Source: Paramesorhizobium endophyticum (GTDB lineage: Bacteria; Pseudomonadota; Alphaproteobacteria; Rhizobiales; Rhizobiaceae). From it: a stretch of DNA of 64,000 nt. Of the stretch, positions 8,190-16,456 are shown piece by piece. The translations under genes and the position numbers were made by a program. The stretch spans positions 167,347 through 231,346 of the forward strand of contig NZ_BMHH01000007.1 of the NCBI RefSeq assembly GCF_014640615.1, given 5' to 3'. Under the pieces are notes generated by a model. That model made no database searches. It saw only the letters and a list, made by a program, of their open reading frames with translations, and was not told where the DNA came from. The first letter of the stretch is position 1, and each line of letters begins with the position of its first letter.

Positions 8190-9296
8190 ATGGCCATTCC
8201 ACGTTTCACCCCGCTCGTCGGGAAACTCCCCTCCACCGTCCCGTTCGTCGGCCCTGAGGCGCTGGAGCGACTACGCGGGCGGCCTTTCGCGGCACGGCTC
8301 GGGGCGAATGAAAACGGTTTCGGCCCTGCCCCGTCGGTTATCGCTGCGATGCAGGCGGCGGCGGGCGATGTCTGGAAATATGGCGACCCGGAGAATCACG
8401 AGCTCAAACAGGCGCTGGCGGCTCATCTGGGCATAGGGCCCGAAAGCATCGCCGTGGGTCCCGGTATCGATTGCCTGCTGGGGCTGGTCGTCCGGCAATA
8501 TGTCAATCCCGGTGATGCGGTCGTCAATTCGCTCGGCGGCTATCCGACCTTCAATTTCCATGTCGCGGGTTTCGGCGGGCGTATCGTCACCGTGCCCTAT
8601 CGCGAGGACAGGAGCGACCTTGACGGGCTGCTTGATGCGGTGAAGCGCGAGGGGCCGCCGCTCGTCTATCTCGCCAACCCCGATAATCCGATGGGAACTT
8701 GGCTGGAGGCGGATGCGGTCCAGCCCTTCATCGAGGCATTGCCGGAAACCACGCTGCTCATTCTCGACGAGGCTTATGGCGAGACCGCGCCCGCCTCGGC
8801 CATTCCGCCGCTCGATGTCGCCAGGCCGAATGTGCTGCGGATGCGGACTTTTTCGAAGGCCTATGGGCTGGCGGGGATGCGCTGCGGCTATGCCATCGGC
8901 GCGCCGGACCAGATTACCGCTTTCGACAAGATACGCGACCATTTCGGCGTCCCGCGTTTGACGCAAGTCGCAGCGATGGCCGCGCTGAAGGATCAGGCTT
9001 ATCTCGATGAGGTGATCGGCATGATCGATGCCGCGCGGCGGCGGATCGCCTCGATTGCGACGGCGAACGGGCTTGCACCTATCCCCTCCGCCACCAATTT
9101 CGTCACCATCGATTGCGGGCGGGACGGCGCGTTCGCGAAGCGAGTTCTCGATGCGCTGATCGAGCGCGACATCTTCGTGCGCAAGCCCGCCGCACCGATT
9201 CTCGACCGCTGCATCCGCGTCAGCGTCGGGCCGAAGGCTGAACTCGATCTTTTCGAGGCAACATTGCCGCTTGCGCTTGCGGCGGCGGACATCTGA
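8190..9296 (+). CDS. HisC-like PLP-dependent aminotransferase
   Basis: Class I/II fold-type I aminotransferase of 368 residues, close in layout to histidinol-phosphate aminotransferases. Visible signatures are the substrate-end Asn-Glu-Asn near 40-42, NPDNP at 163-167, DEAYGE at 193-198, and the PLP-binding Lys223 in RTFSKAYGLAGMRCGY. It is not in a his operon, so the substrate cannot be fixed; aromatic or cobalamin-pathway specificities are possible. The frame is open to ATG 8151, but ATG 8190 gives the family's usual N-terminus (MAIPRFTPLV); neither has a strong ribosome site. The DUF423 gene follows 14 bases after the stop, probably in the same transcript. Confidence 0.78.
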   Translation: MAIPRFTPLVGKLPSTVPFVGPEALERLRGRPFAARLGANENGFGPAPSVIAAMQAAAGDVWKYGDPENHELKQALAAHLGIGPESIAVGPGIDCLLGLVVRQYVNPGDAVVNSLGGYPTFNFHVAGFGGRIVTVPYREDRSDLDGLLDAVKREGPPLVYLANPDNPMGTWLEADAVQPFIEALPETTLLILDEAYGETAPASAIPPLDVARPNVLRMRTFSKAYGLAGMRCGYAIGAPDQITAFDKIRDHFGVPRLTQVAAMAALKDQAYLDEVIGMIDAARRRIASIATANGLAPIPSATNFVTIDCGRDGAFAKRVLDALIERDIFVRKPAAPILDRCIRVSVGPKAELDLFEATLPLALAAADI

Positions 9297-9310
9297 CAGG
9301 GGGTACGAAC

Positions 9311-9667
9311 ATGGCCAGGGAACTCTACCGCCCCTTCGCGCTTCTGGGAGCCTTGAGCGGCGCGGCGGCCATCGCGGCCTATGCGGCTTCCGCCCATGGC
9401 GGCAGCGCCAATCTCGGCACCCTCGCGCCACTGCTCCTCGGCCATGCGCCGGCCCTGCTCGTGCTGTCCCTGCTGGCTCCGGGCAGGATGGTGGCAAGGC
9501 TCGGCGGATGGGTGATCCTGCTCGGGCTCCTGCTTTTCACCGGCGATCTCCTGATGCGAGATCTCACCGGCGACAGGCTCTTCCCCTACGCCGCGCCGTC
9601 AGGCGGAACGCTGATGATGCTCGGGTGGGTGATTGCGGGCGCGGGGCTGATGACAAAGGAGACATAA
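9311..9667 (+). CDS. DUF423-family inner-membrane protein
   Basis: A 118-residue protein with four hydrophobic segments (about 8-26, 40-57, 65-82, 96-113) and the family's small-residue-rich first helix (LGALSGAAAIAAYAASAHG). The function of DUF423 proteins is unknown. It lies 14 bases after the aminotransferase gene on the same strand, so co-transcription is likely. The terminator at 9670 closes the unit. Confidence 0.75.
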   Translation: MARELYRPFALLGALSGAAAIAAYAASAHGGSANLGTLAPLLLGHAPALLVLSLLAPGRMVARLGGWVILLGLLLFTGDLLMRDLTGDRLFPYAAPSGGTLMMLGWVIAGAGLMTKET

Positions 9668-9669
9668 AA

Positions 9670-9694
9670 AAAACGGGACTCTACGCCCCGTTTT
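9670..9694. terminator. Bidirectional terminator between convergent genes
   Basis: AAAACGGG pairs with CCCGTTTT; an A-tract lies to the left and a T-tract to the right, so it can serve both the DUF423 gene (+) and the convergent gene at 9717 (-). Confidence 0.85.
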
Positions 9695-9716
9695 CATTGC
9701 ATAGAGCTTTGAAGCC

Positions 9717-10379
9717 TTACGACGTCTGCTTCAGCCGTGCATTGCAGAGGCTGTAGAAGCCGCCACCCTTCTGGATCCACTTCAGACCACCGAGCGTATT
9801 GGCTTCCTTGTTGGCGTAATATTGCTCGAGGCAGGTGTGCATCCGTGCCTTGGCCGGCTTCTCATTGGCGAATTTCGGAGAAATGGCCCTCGGGAAGCTG
9901 ACGCCAGCGGGGACGTTGACATTGGCGGCTGGCGCTGCTGGCTCCTGCTCGCCATCGGTGCTCAGCGCAACCGAATCCGCGCCCGCGCCGCATTCGGCCT
10001 TGCGGAACTGGTTCCACTTCATGCCGTTGAGCCTGCCGGCGATCTTGGCGGCTTCATATTTCGCGCTGCACTCCAGACGGCTCAGGCCCTTGCCGGAGGC
10101 TGCGCCTGCGGCAGCGGCGGCGCCAGCCGTGGCGGCAGCAGTACCAGCGGCGGAGCCTTGGGAAGCGGCGCCGGCGGCAGCATCTTCGGCTGAGCCGCAC
10201 TCGGTCTTGCGGAAATCATTCCACTTCACGCCGCCCAGCGTCCCCGCCTCCTTGGCGGCCTTGTATTTCACGCTGCATTCCTTCATCGTCAGCGCATTGG
10301 CTGGGGATGAAACAGTCAGGGCAGCCGCGCCCATGATGAGGGCAGCGCCGGCCAGACTTGCGATGGATCGAATAAGCAT
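9717..10379 (-). CDS. Secreted protein with three Cys-bracketed repeats
   Basis: This 220-residue exported protein has a signal peptide of about 28 residues (MLIRSIASLAGAALIMGAAA, then ...SSPANA). Three imperfect repeats follow, each of the form C.xxKYxAAKxAGxLxGxKWxxFRKxEC or its relative C.xQYYANKEANTLGGLKW, separated by Ala/Gly-rich linkers. Two Cys per repeat probably form disulfides in the periplasm. Similar unnamed repeat proteins occur in Rhizobiales; I know no function. Start 10379 is chosen because it opens the signal peptide; the longer frame to 10439 adds an unlikely leader. Confidence 0.65.
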   Translation of the reverse strand: MLIRSIASLAGAALIMGAAALTVSSPANALTMKECSVKYKAAKEAGTLGGVKWNDFRKTECGSAEDAAAGAASQGSAAGTAAATAGAAAAAGAASGKGLSRLECSAKYEAAKIAGRLNGMKWNQFRKAECGAGADSVALSTDGEQEPAAPAANVNVPAGVSFPRAISPKFANEKPAKARMHTCLEQYYANKEANTLGGLKWIQKGGGFYSLCNARLKQTS

Positions 10380-10534
10380 TTCTCGGTTCTCCGTGATCAG
10401 GATGCGGCAACTGTGCACCCCTGCCAGTTTTTCCGTCAATAAACGTATATATTCAAGGTAAAATTTGTGTTCACGGCTTTAAACTACGTGACCGGCAGCG
10501 AAGATAAACTTACATTACATAAGTAAAACTGAAT

Positions 10535-11542
10535 TTACCTGGTCATGACGGTCTGCGTGACCGGCTCGTCCGGCGCCCGCGGCGGCTGCGGCAAGGAGAA
10601 ATCGAGCCGGACGGGGAGATGGTCCGAGGCGGCGGGGTAAAGCGCGGTGATCTTGGCGACGCGGACATCCGGGCTTGCCAGCACCTGATCGATCGGCAGG
10701 CCGACATAGCGGGTGAGACCGGCAGGGAGTTGGCGCAGCGCGAAGGATGGGCCGATGCCCGAGACATGATGGGTGCCGCTGGCCGCCTCGATGCGGCGCA
10801 CGGCGTTGCTCCAGGGAACGGCATTGAAATCGCCAACGATGATGAGCGGGGCGTCCTGCCTTGCCAGATATGGCTGCAGAAGGGCGATGTCCTCCGGCTG
10901 GCCGAAAGGCCAGGGCCAGCGCAGATGCAGCGCAACGACCGAGAGGGGAGCCCCGCCAAGGTCGAACCGGGCGAAAGCCATGATGCCATTACCCGCGCAG
11001 CCGGTCCCGCTGCCTTCGGCAAAGGGACGGCGCGAGAGGATGGCGACGCCCCAGCCGATACTGCGGCAAATCTGCTGGTAGGGATAGCGTCCCTCCAACA
11101 GCTTCAGCTTCTCCGCCCATTCGTCCGAGACTTCCTCGAAGGTGATGATATCGGGCTTTTCCCGCGCGATCATCCGCAGCACTTCCGCCGGAGCGGGATT
11201 GTTGTAGAGCAGGTTCAACTGGATGAGGCTGTAAAGCGCCTCGCCCTTCTCCCCGGCCTCAGCTTTTGCAGCGCCGGAGAGCAGCCCTTGCGCTGCGCCC
11301 AGCGTTGTGGCGAAGGCGCTCGCCGAGAGAAGGAGAACCATTGCCGCCTCGCGCCAAAGCGCCGTGAAGAACAATGGAATGGCGAGCAAGCCCATCAGCA
11401 CTGCGATATGCGCTCGGAAATGGGTGAACGAATCGAGCGCCGGATGCAGACGGCCCAAAAAGCTCAGCACCAGCGGCACCGAAAGCAGCAGCGCGGCGGC
11501 GAGCAGTAGGAAGGGGAAAAGAGAGGGGCTTTTTGGGGTCAT
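10535..11542 (-). CDS. Membrane-anchored endonuclease/exonuclease/phosphatase (EEP) family protein
   Basis: 335 residues. The first 90 hold three hydrophobic segments, then a periplasm- or cytosol-facing EEP domain. Catalytic signatures are the Glu in IITFEEVSDEW, the GDFNAVPWS motif with Asp and Asn, and the final SDHLPVRLDF His-Asp pair. Members cleave phosphodiesters in DNA, phospholipids or phosphoinositides; membrane-anchored bacterial forms of this type are not well characterised. Divergent-like neighbours offer no operon clue. Confidence 0.8.
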   Translation of the reverse strand: MTPKSPSLFPFLLLAAALLLSVPLVLSFLGRLHPALDSFTHFRAHIAVLMGLLAIPLFFTALWREAAMVLLLSASAFATTLGAAQGLLSGAAKAEAGEKGEALYSLIQLNLLYNNPAPAEVLRMIAREKPDIITFEEVSDEWAEKLKLLEGRYPYQQICRSIGWGVAILSRRPFAEGSGTGCAGNGIMAFARFDLGGAPLSVVALHLRWPWPFGQPEDIALLQPYLARQDAPLIIVGDFNAVPWSNAVRRIEAASGTHHVSGIGPSFALRQLPAGLTRYVGLPIDQVLASPDVRVAKITALYPAASDHLPVRLDFSLPQPPRAPDEPVTQTVMTR

Positions 11543-11683
11543 AACGCGCAGTAAAAAGACGATTGCGGCTTGGAGATGGCTAAACGAATACAGAATGACG
11601 ATGAAATGCGGGATTCAACCGCTCGCACAATTCCATCCGTCGCCCCAAGCACCCCCTCACCGTCCGCGACCGGATAACGCCCT

Positions 11684-13186
11684 TTACTGAAACGCCGTCT
11701 CGAAAAAGCTTCGCAATTTGCGCGAATGCAGGCGTTCCGGGGGCATGGCGCGGAGTTTTTCCATGGCGCGAATGCCGATCTGGAGGTGCTGCGCCACTTG
11801 CCGCTTGTAGAACTCGGTCGCCATGCCCGGCAGTTTCAATTCCCCATGCAGCGGCTTGTCGGAAACGCATAGCAGCGTGCCGTAGGGGACGCGGAAGCGG
11901 AAGCCGTTGGCGGCGATGGTGGCCGATTCCATGTCGAGCGCCACCGCGCGCGATTGCGACAGGCGCTGCACCGGGCCGCGCTGGTCACGCAGTTCCCAAT
12001 TGCGGTTGTCGATGGTGGCGACCGTTCCGGTGCGCATGATCCGCTTCAGATCGTAGCCCTGCAGGCCGGTGACCTCCTCCACCGCCTCCTCCAGCGCCAC
12101 CTGCACTTCGGCGAGCGCCGGCAGCGGTATCCAGACCGGCAGATCGTCGTCGAGCACATGATCCTCACGCACATAGGCGTGGGCGAGAACATAGTCACCA
12201 AGTTCCTGCGTGTTGCGCAGTCCTGCGCAGTGTCCGAGCATCAGCCAGGCGTGAGGCCTCAGCACGGCGACATGATCGGTGATCGTCTTGGCGTTGGAGG
12301 GGCCGACGCCGATATTGACCATGGTGATGCCCGACTGGTCCGGCATGACAAGGTGATAGGCAGGCATTTGCGGCAGGCGATGCAGGGGGAGGCCGATGGA
12401 GGGCGCATGATCGCCGGCGAGGGTCACGAGATTGCCGGGCTCGACGAATTTCTCATATCCGCCGCCGCCTTCCGACATCAGCTCGCGCGCATAGGCGCAG
12501 AATTCATCAACATAGAACTGATAGTTGGTGAAGAGAACGAAGTTCTGGAAATGCTGCGGGCTCGTCGCCGTATAATGCGCGAGGCGATGCAGCGAATAGT
12601 CGACGCGCTGGCCTGTGAAAGGCGCAAGCGGCATGGCCTCGCCGGGCGCAAGCTCATAATCGCCATTGACGATGCGGTCGTCAGTCGCCGCGAGATCGGG
12701 GACGTCAAAAATGTCGCGCAGGGGGCGCGAGAAGGCATCGGCGACCGCGCCCTTGATATGCGTTCCCTCGAGGAAGGCGAAATGGATGGGGATCGGCACC
12801 AGCGATTCCTGCACCGTAACCGGAACGCCGTGATTGCGGATCAGCAGCCTGATCTGCTCGTGCAGATAATCATCGAACAGGTCCGGCCGGGTGATCGTCG
12901 TGGAGTAGGCGCCGGGGGTCGAGACATGGCCGAACGCCAGGCGGGAATCGACATGGGCGAAGCTGGAGGTCGAAAGCCGCAATTCGGGATAATAGGCGCG
13001 ATAGCGCTGCTCGCCCCCCTCCCCTTGCGCGATCCTGTCGAAGGCATCGCGCAGGAACGCGGTGTTACGCTCATAGAGTGCGCGCAGGCAATCGACCGCC
13101 GCACGGGCGTCGGTGAATTGCTCGGACTCCTGGTGGGGTGGCGTTTGAATGCCGGGGCGATGCAGTTTGTCGATTCGATTTTCCAT
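11684..13186 (-). CDS. amn: AMP nucleosidase
   Basis: Cytosolic enzyme that hydrolyses AMP to adenine and ribose 5-phosphate, 500 residues. The N-terminal AMP-nucleosidase domain runs to about 180 and carries TPGAYSTTITRP and QESLVPIPIHFA. The C-terminal PNP/UDP-like domain includes VNIGVGPSNAKTITDHVA, MLGHCAGLR, the DMES catalytic element in ALDMESATIAANG, and CVSDKPLHGE. ATG 13186 gives MENRIDKLHRPG, the family's normal start; the 57-residue extension to 13357 overlaps the small ORFs upstream and has no ribosome site. Confidence 0.92.
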   Translation of the reverse strand: MENRIDKLHRPGIQTPPHQESEQFTDARAAVDCLRALYERNTAFLRDAFDRIAQGEGGEQRYRAYYPELRLSTSSFAHVDSRLAFGHVSTPGAYSTTITRPDLFDDYLHEQIRLLIRNHGVPVTVQESLVPIPIHFAFLEGTHIKGAVADAFSRPLRDIFDVPDLAATDDRIVNGDYELAPGEAMPLAPFTGQRVDYSLHRLAHYTATSPQHFQNFVLFTNYQFYVDEFCAYARELMSEGGGGYEKFVEPGNLVTLAGDHAPSIGLPLHRLPQMPAYHLVMPDQSGITMVNIGVGPSNAKTITDHVAVLRPHAWLMLGHCAGLRNTQELGDYVLAHAYVREDHVLDDDLPVWIPLPALAEVQVALEEAVEEVTGLQGYDLKRIMRTGTVATIDNRNWELRDQRGPVQRLSQSRAVALDMESATIAANGFRFRVPYGTLLCVSDKPLHGELKLPGMATEFYKRQVAQHLQIGIRAMEKLRAMPPERLHSRKLRSFFETAFQ

Positions 13187-13241
13187 GCGCCTTATAATAG
13201 GGCATGATTTTGAAAAATTGCAGACAGTGCTGAAGTTTCGT

Positions 13242-13409
13242 TTATCCGGCGCGCTGGATGCTGACGAGAAGAACGAGCCCTGCCCCTTGAATGCCCGGCG
13301 CCTTGTCCCCCTGCACCGCGGCGAAGGCGCCGACCGGGCCGACGAGAACCACGGCAAAGAGAGCCATACGCAGAAAAAGGGCAGCGGAGGCGCGCATCCT
13401 GGCCGTCAT
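13242..13409 (-). CDS. Small hydrophobic protein, second of an overlapping pair
   Basis: A 55-residue frame starts with ATG 13409, which overlaps the TGA of the preceding small gene as ATGA, and ends with TAA 13242-13244. It has a hydrophobic segment (about 9-32, LFLRMALFAVVLVGPVGAFA) that could be a signal peptide or helix, and a second hydrophobic stretch near the C-terminus (GAGLVLLVSI). I do not recognise a family. The stop-start overlap suggests translational coupling with 13410-13552. Confidence 0.45.
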   Translation of the reverse strand: MTARMRASAALFLRMALFAVVLVGPVGAFAAVQGDKAPGIQGAGLVLLVSIQRAG

Positions 13410-13552
13410 TGCAAGGCCGTCCCGCTGCTTTCGGTCACGTCAAAAAGCGGCTTCTGGGCGCTCGCCTTGCGGGCCTCATGCACGATGCCGCCGGTCAGAA
13501 TGGCAAGCCCCATGAGAAACAGACTGAAAATGGTAAAGCGCCGCAGCAGCAT
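13406..13552 (-). CDS. Small single-pass membrane protein, first of an overlapping pair
   Basis: A 48-residue protein with a hydrophobic segment MLLRRFTIFSLFLMGLAILT (about 6-24) and a polar C-terminal half. ATG 13552 is preceded by AAGGAC. A rhizobial palindrome lies just upstream (13577-13619). No family recognised; the pair may encode two interacting membrane peptides, which is inference. Confidence 0.45.
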   Translation of the reverse strand: MLLRRFTIFSLFLMGLAILTGGIVHEARKASAQKPLFDVTESSGTALQ

Positions 13553-13576
13553 CGAGATCGTCCTTCGTTTCGTGTG

Positions 13577-13619
13577 GCATAATCTTGTCCGAAAAGTCTG
13601 CAACTTTTCGGGATTATGC
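13577..13619. repeat. Rhizobial-type palindromic element, copy 3
   Basis: GCATAATC...GATTATGC arms with TTGTCCGAAAAGTC and AACTTTTCGG inside; closely similar to the element at 2219-2261. Confidence 0.75.
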
Positions 13620-13732
13620 CCGATGATCTCAGGGATAGCCGATCGAGGCTGAATGCATGCTGAGAGCGCCGTTCATCCGCCGTTCAAACATTTTGACGTG
13701 AGGTGGAAGCCGCCGTCCTTTTTATATCCCGC

Positions 13733-14221
13733 TTAATGGGGTTTCGGCTCGCACCCAACATCGCCTTTCAATTCATGCGGATAAAAGCCCTGGCGCAGAT
13801 TGATGCCGTGCTCGACGAAGGCTTTCATGCAGCACAGCATCTGCGTCCAGCCCTCGCAGTTTTGATATGAGGCGCGCTGGCCCTGCTGGTCGTCGCGCCA
13901 TCCGGTTTCGGCAATCGTGACCAGGGTTGCGCCGTCTTCGGCCGGCTCGAAATTCATTTCGATCCGCGTTTTGTATGCGGGCTTGCCGTCTTCCCCGTTC
14001 GGACCATCCCAGCGCAGCACGATGCGCTTGTCGGCGGAAACCTCATCGACCTCCACGGGAACCTCACCCCACCAGACCACCGTCGTTCCGGGGATGAGCG
14101 GCGCGCTCGCACCCTTTATCGTGGTAAAGTAGCCGCTGAGTTTCGTGGGGTTCACGACAGCGTCGAAAACCGCGCCAACCGGCTTTGCAATGCGCGCTGA
14201 AACTTTGAATTCGGGTTTCAT
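13733..14221 (-). CDS. SRPBCC / AHSA1-like domain protein
   Basis: 162 residues spanning one START-like (SRPBCC) fold: opening strand KVSARIAKPVGAVFDAVVNPTKLSGYF, the middle VPVEVDEVSADKRIVLRW, and a C-terminal helix near GWTQMLCCMKAFVEHG. Such proteins bind hydrophobic ligands; many are encoded beside an ArsR regulator, as here. Divergent transcription from the regulator at 14270, with 48 bp between start codons, suggests shared control by the inverted repeat at 14252-14271. Confidence 0.78.
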   Translation of the reverse strand: MKPEFKVSARIAKPVGAVFDAVVNPTKLSGYFTTIKGASAPLIPGTTVVWWGEVPVEVDEVSADKRIVLRWDGPNGEDGKPAYKTRIEMNFEPAEDGATLVTIAETGWRDDQQGQRASYQNCEGWTQMLCCMKAFVEHGINLRQGFYPHELKGDVGCEPKPH

Positions 14222-14251
14222 GATCGATCTCCTGTTGATTGACCCGACAAT

Positions 14252-14271
14252 ATGTTATAAAAACATAACAT
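14252..14271. promoter_or_regulatory. Inverted-repeat operator overlapping the ArsR-family start codon
   Basis: ATGTTAT-AAAAAC-ATAACAT is a perfect 7-bp inverted repeat in the 48-bp divergent intergenic space. Its right arm includes the A and T of the start codon at 14270. The AT-rich symmetric form fits winged-helix ArsR dimers. Binding is inferred. Confidence 0.6.
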
Positions 14272-14593
14272 GTCAAGTGATAGCAAAGAAGACCTGATTT
14301 TCAAAGCGCTGGCGCATCCGCGCCGGCGGCTCATGCTCGATCGGCTGAAGGACGAGCCGCAAACGACCGGAATGCTGTGCGATGCATTTGCGGATATGGA
14401 TCGGTGCACAGTGATGCAGCATCTCAAGGTGCTGCAGGAGGCCGAACTGATCATCGTTCGGCGTGAGGGGCGCGAGCGGTGGAACCACCTCAATTCTCTC
14501 CCGATCAAGCAGATTCATGACCGCTGGATCAGCCAATACGCCACCCATGCGTTGTCCATTCTCGACCGCATGAAATGTGACTTGGAAAAATAG
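14270..14593 (+). CDS. ArsR-family winged-helix regulator
   Basis: 107 residues with the ArsR layout: helix FKALAHPRRRLMLDRLK, recognition part DMDRCTVMQHLKVLQEAELI, wing IVRREGRERWNHLN and a C-terminal dimer helix. No metal-binding CxC motif is visible, so it belongs to the non-metal, SRPBCC-linked subgroup. It probably represses itself and the SRPBCC gene through 14252-14271. No Shine-Dalgarno precedes ATG 14270 (upstream bases are AAAAACATAAC), suggesting a leaderless mRNA or a later start. Confidence 0.82.
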   Translation: MSSDSKEDLIFKALAHPRRRLMLDRLKDEPQTTGMLCDAFADMDRCTVMQHLKVLQEAELIIVRREGRERWNHLNSLPIKQIHDRWISQYATHALSILDRMKCDLEK

Positions 14594-14686
14594 CCTCTCG
14601 TAACGATCTACAGCTTGGACCCGAATTGATTGCGGCTTTCGAAAATTCTAAACCTACTCATCGCAATCTACCCTCAGGAGATTTTC

Positions 14687-15388
14687 ATGACGACGCAGAC
14701 AAAGCCGATCGAACTTTATTACTGGCCGACACCCAATGGCCACAAGATCAGCATCATGCTGGAGGAACTGGGCGTTCCCTATGAGGTGAAATACGTCAAT
14801 ATTGGCAAGGGCGACCAGTTCAAGCCGGACTTCCTGAAGATCGCGCCGAACAACCGCATGCCCGCCATCATCGATCCGGAAGGTCCGGGCGACGAGCCGA
14901 TCTCGGTGTTCGAATCCGGCGCCATCCTGCAATATCTCGGGCGCAAGTTCGGCAAGTTCTACCCCACCGACGAGCGCAAGCGCGTCGCCACCGAAGAATG
15001 GCTGATGTGGCAGATGGGCGGGCTCGGCCCCATGTCCGGCCAGGCGGGCCATTTCCGCATCTATGCGCCGGAAAAGATCCAGTACGGCATCGACCGCTAC
15101 ACCAATGAGGTCAACCGGCTCTACGGCGTGATGAACCGCCGCCTCGAAGGCCGCGATTATCTGGCGGATGAATATTCCATCGCCGACATCGCCTGCATCG
15201 GCTGGATCAGCGCCTACAAGAACTACGATCAGAATCTGGAAGATTTCCCGAACCTGAAGCGCTGGTTCGAAACCGTAACCGCCCGCCCCGCCGTCCAGCG
15301 CGGTCTGGCCTTGGGCAAGGAAGCGAAAACCAACCTCGCCGAGGATAAGGGCGCGCAGAAGGTACTGTTCGGGCAGAAGGCGCGGTAA
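14687..15388 (+). CDS. Glutathione S-transferase family protein (YfcG/YghU-like)
   Basis: 233 residues. N-terminal thioredoxin fold (about 7-90) starts with IELYYWPTPNGHKISIMLEE, where the TPNG region replaces the classical Ser/Tyr/Cys, and contains PNNRMPAIIDPEG (cis-Pro) and VFESGAILQYL, the glutathione-binding Glu-Ser. The C-terminal helical domain has the GST N-cap DEYSIADIA. This pattern matches nu-class enzymes with disulfide-bond reductase activity. ATG 14687 follows CAGGAGATTTTC; the frame open to 14630 has no better signal. Confidence 0.85.
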   Translation: MTTQTKPIELYYWPTPNGHKISIMLEELGVPYEVKYVNIGKGDQFKPDFLKIAPNNRMPAIIDPEGPGDEPISVFESGAILQYLGRKFGKFYPTDERKRVATEEWLMWQMGGLGPMSGQAGHFRIYAPEKIQYGIDRYTNEVNRLYGVMNRRLEGRDYLADEYSIADIACIGWISAYKNYDQNLEDFPNLKRWFETVTARPAVQRGLALGKEAKTNLAEDKGAQKVLFGQKAR

Positions 15389-15455
15389 TATGGCGCGGTA
15401 ATATATAGAGCTACCTGAGCGGCAGTTTTTAGATGCCGCTCAGTCTATGCTCGCT

Positions 15456-15499
15456 GCGCCGCCATCGAAGCGGCTTGCAAACCGCCTCGATGGCGGCGC
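15456..15499. terminator. Strong hairpin between convergent genes
   Basis: GCGCCGCCATCG(A)AGCGG and its near-complement CCGCCTCGATGGCGGCGC form a long stem around CTTGCAAA. It separates the GST gene and the convergent DUF2147 gene; no clear T-tract is present, so a repeat is also possible. Confidence 0.5.
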
Positions 15500-15513
15500 A
15501 ACAAGCAAAACGC

Positions 15514-15861
15514 TTACTGCCGCGTCAGGCTCTCGCTCTTGCAGATCAGGCCGCCCATCACACAGCCCGAGAGCGAGAGCGTGTTGCCCTTCACACTGGC
15601 CTTGCCGGTATAGGTCTTGCCCTCGTCGAGCTTGTTGACCTTGCCCTTATAGGACCCGTCCTTGCCCGACATGGTGCCGATGGACTTTCCCTTATACTCG
15701 CCCGTCATCACCGTGCCGCAATAGGTATCCGCGCCGCAGGAATCGTATTTGATGATGGTGCCGTTCGGCCGTTTCCATGTGCCGACGATCAGCTCGGTGG
15801 CTGCGGCCTGCTCGGCAGCGAGCGTGAAAATGGCGGCTGTTGCAAGCAAAATCGTGCGCAT
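15514..15861 (-). CDS. Exported DUF2147-family protein
   Basis: 115 residues with a signal peptide of about 21 residues (MRTILLATAAIFTLAAEQAA) and the family's lipocalin-like mature domain: VGTWKRPNGTIIKYDSCG, CGTVM, KLDEGKTYTGKASVKGNTLSL and SGCVMGGLICKSE. Several Cys suggest periplasmic disulfides. The function of DUF2147 proteins is unsettled. Confidence 0.8.
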   Translation of the reverse strand: MRTILLATAAIFTLAAEQAAATELIVGTWKRPNGTIIKYDSCGADTYCGTVMTGEYKGKSIGTMSGKDGSYKGKVNKLDEGKTYTGKASVKGNTLSLSGCVMGGLICKSESLTRQ

Positions 15862-16168
15862 TTTCTGGTTCCTCCCAATTACGCATACGTAAAAGTAAAC
15901 GAAGCCGGTGGTGATGCCAATCGAATCTTTGGTTAGCGCACGGTTGATTTTGGCTTGTGCTATTTTACGCGATTTTTCGGAAAAACCCCGGAAAAGTCCG
16001 GAGCATCATGTTTAACGCAAGTATAATTTTACCTCCCGTTCGGATTTTGTTTGGCCGTGGTTAAGCATCGTCCTTAACGGCCATTTCAAGCCTGTCTGGC
16101 AGTCTCATAAGCACAAAAAGAGCACCGGGCTGAACCGGATGTTCGATGTAAAACAGGGACTTGGACAG
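15862..16168. other. Intergenic region without recognised features
   Basis: About 300 bases, AT-rich in the left half, probably carrying promoters for the DUF2147 gene (-) and the Sel1 gene (+). I see no repeat of the families described elsewhere and no RNA gene. Confidence 0.4.
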
Positions 16169-16435
16169 ATGGCACGGTATGAACTTCGCGGCACGGAGGC
16201 GGGCGCCATGGATGCGCCCGCTCAAGGAGACATCCTCTTCGAAATGGGCATGATGTATGCCACGGGCCGCGACTGCGACGTCGATCTCGTCGCCGCGCAC
16301 AAATGGTTCAACATTGCCGCGATCAAGGGCAATGAGCGCGCCGCAATCATGCGGAGCGAGATCGCCACCAGCATGAGCAAGCTTGATCTGGCCACCGCAC
16401 TGCGCGCCGCCCGCGAATGGATGACGACGCACTGA
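16169..16435 (+). CDS. Short Sel1-repeat protein
   Basis: 88 residues; the central part DILFEMGMMYATGRDCDVDLVAAHKWFNIAAIKGNERAA is a Sel1-type tetratricopeptide-like repeat (about 20-58), with a helical tail. Single-repeat proteins of this size occur widely in Rhizobiales. ATG 16169 (MARYELRG) is preferred to ATG 16139, as the first ten residues of the longer frame look unrelated to the fold; neither has a strong ribosome site. The porin starts 21 bases after its stop. Confidence 0.65.
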   Translation: MARYELRGTEAGAMDAPAQGDILFEMGMMYATGRDCDVDLVAAHKWFNIAAIKGNERAAIMRSEIATSMSKLDLATALRAAREWMTTH

Positions 16436-16456
16436 GGCATTTCCAGGAGATGAGAA

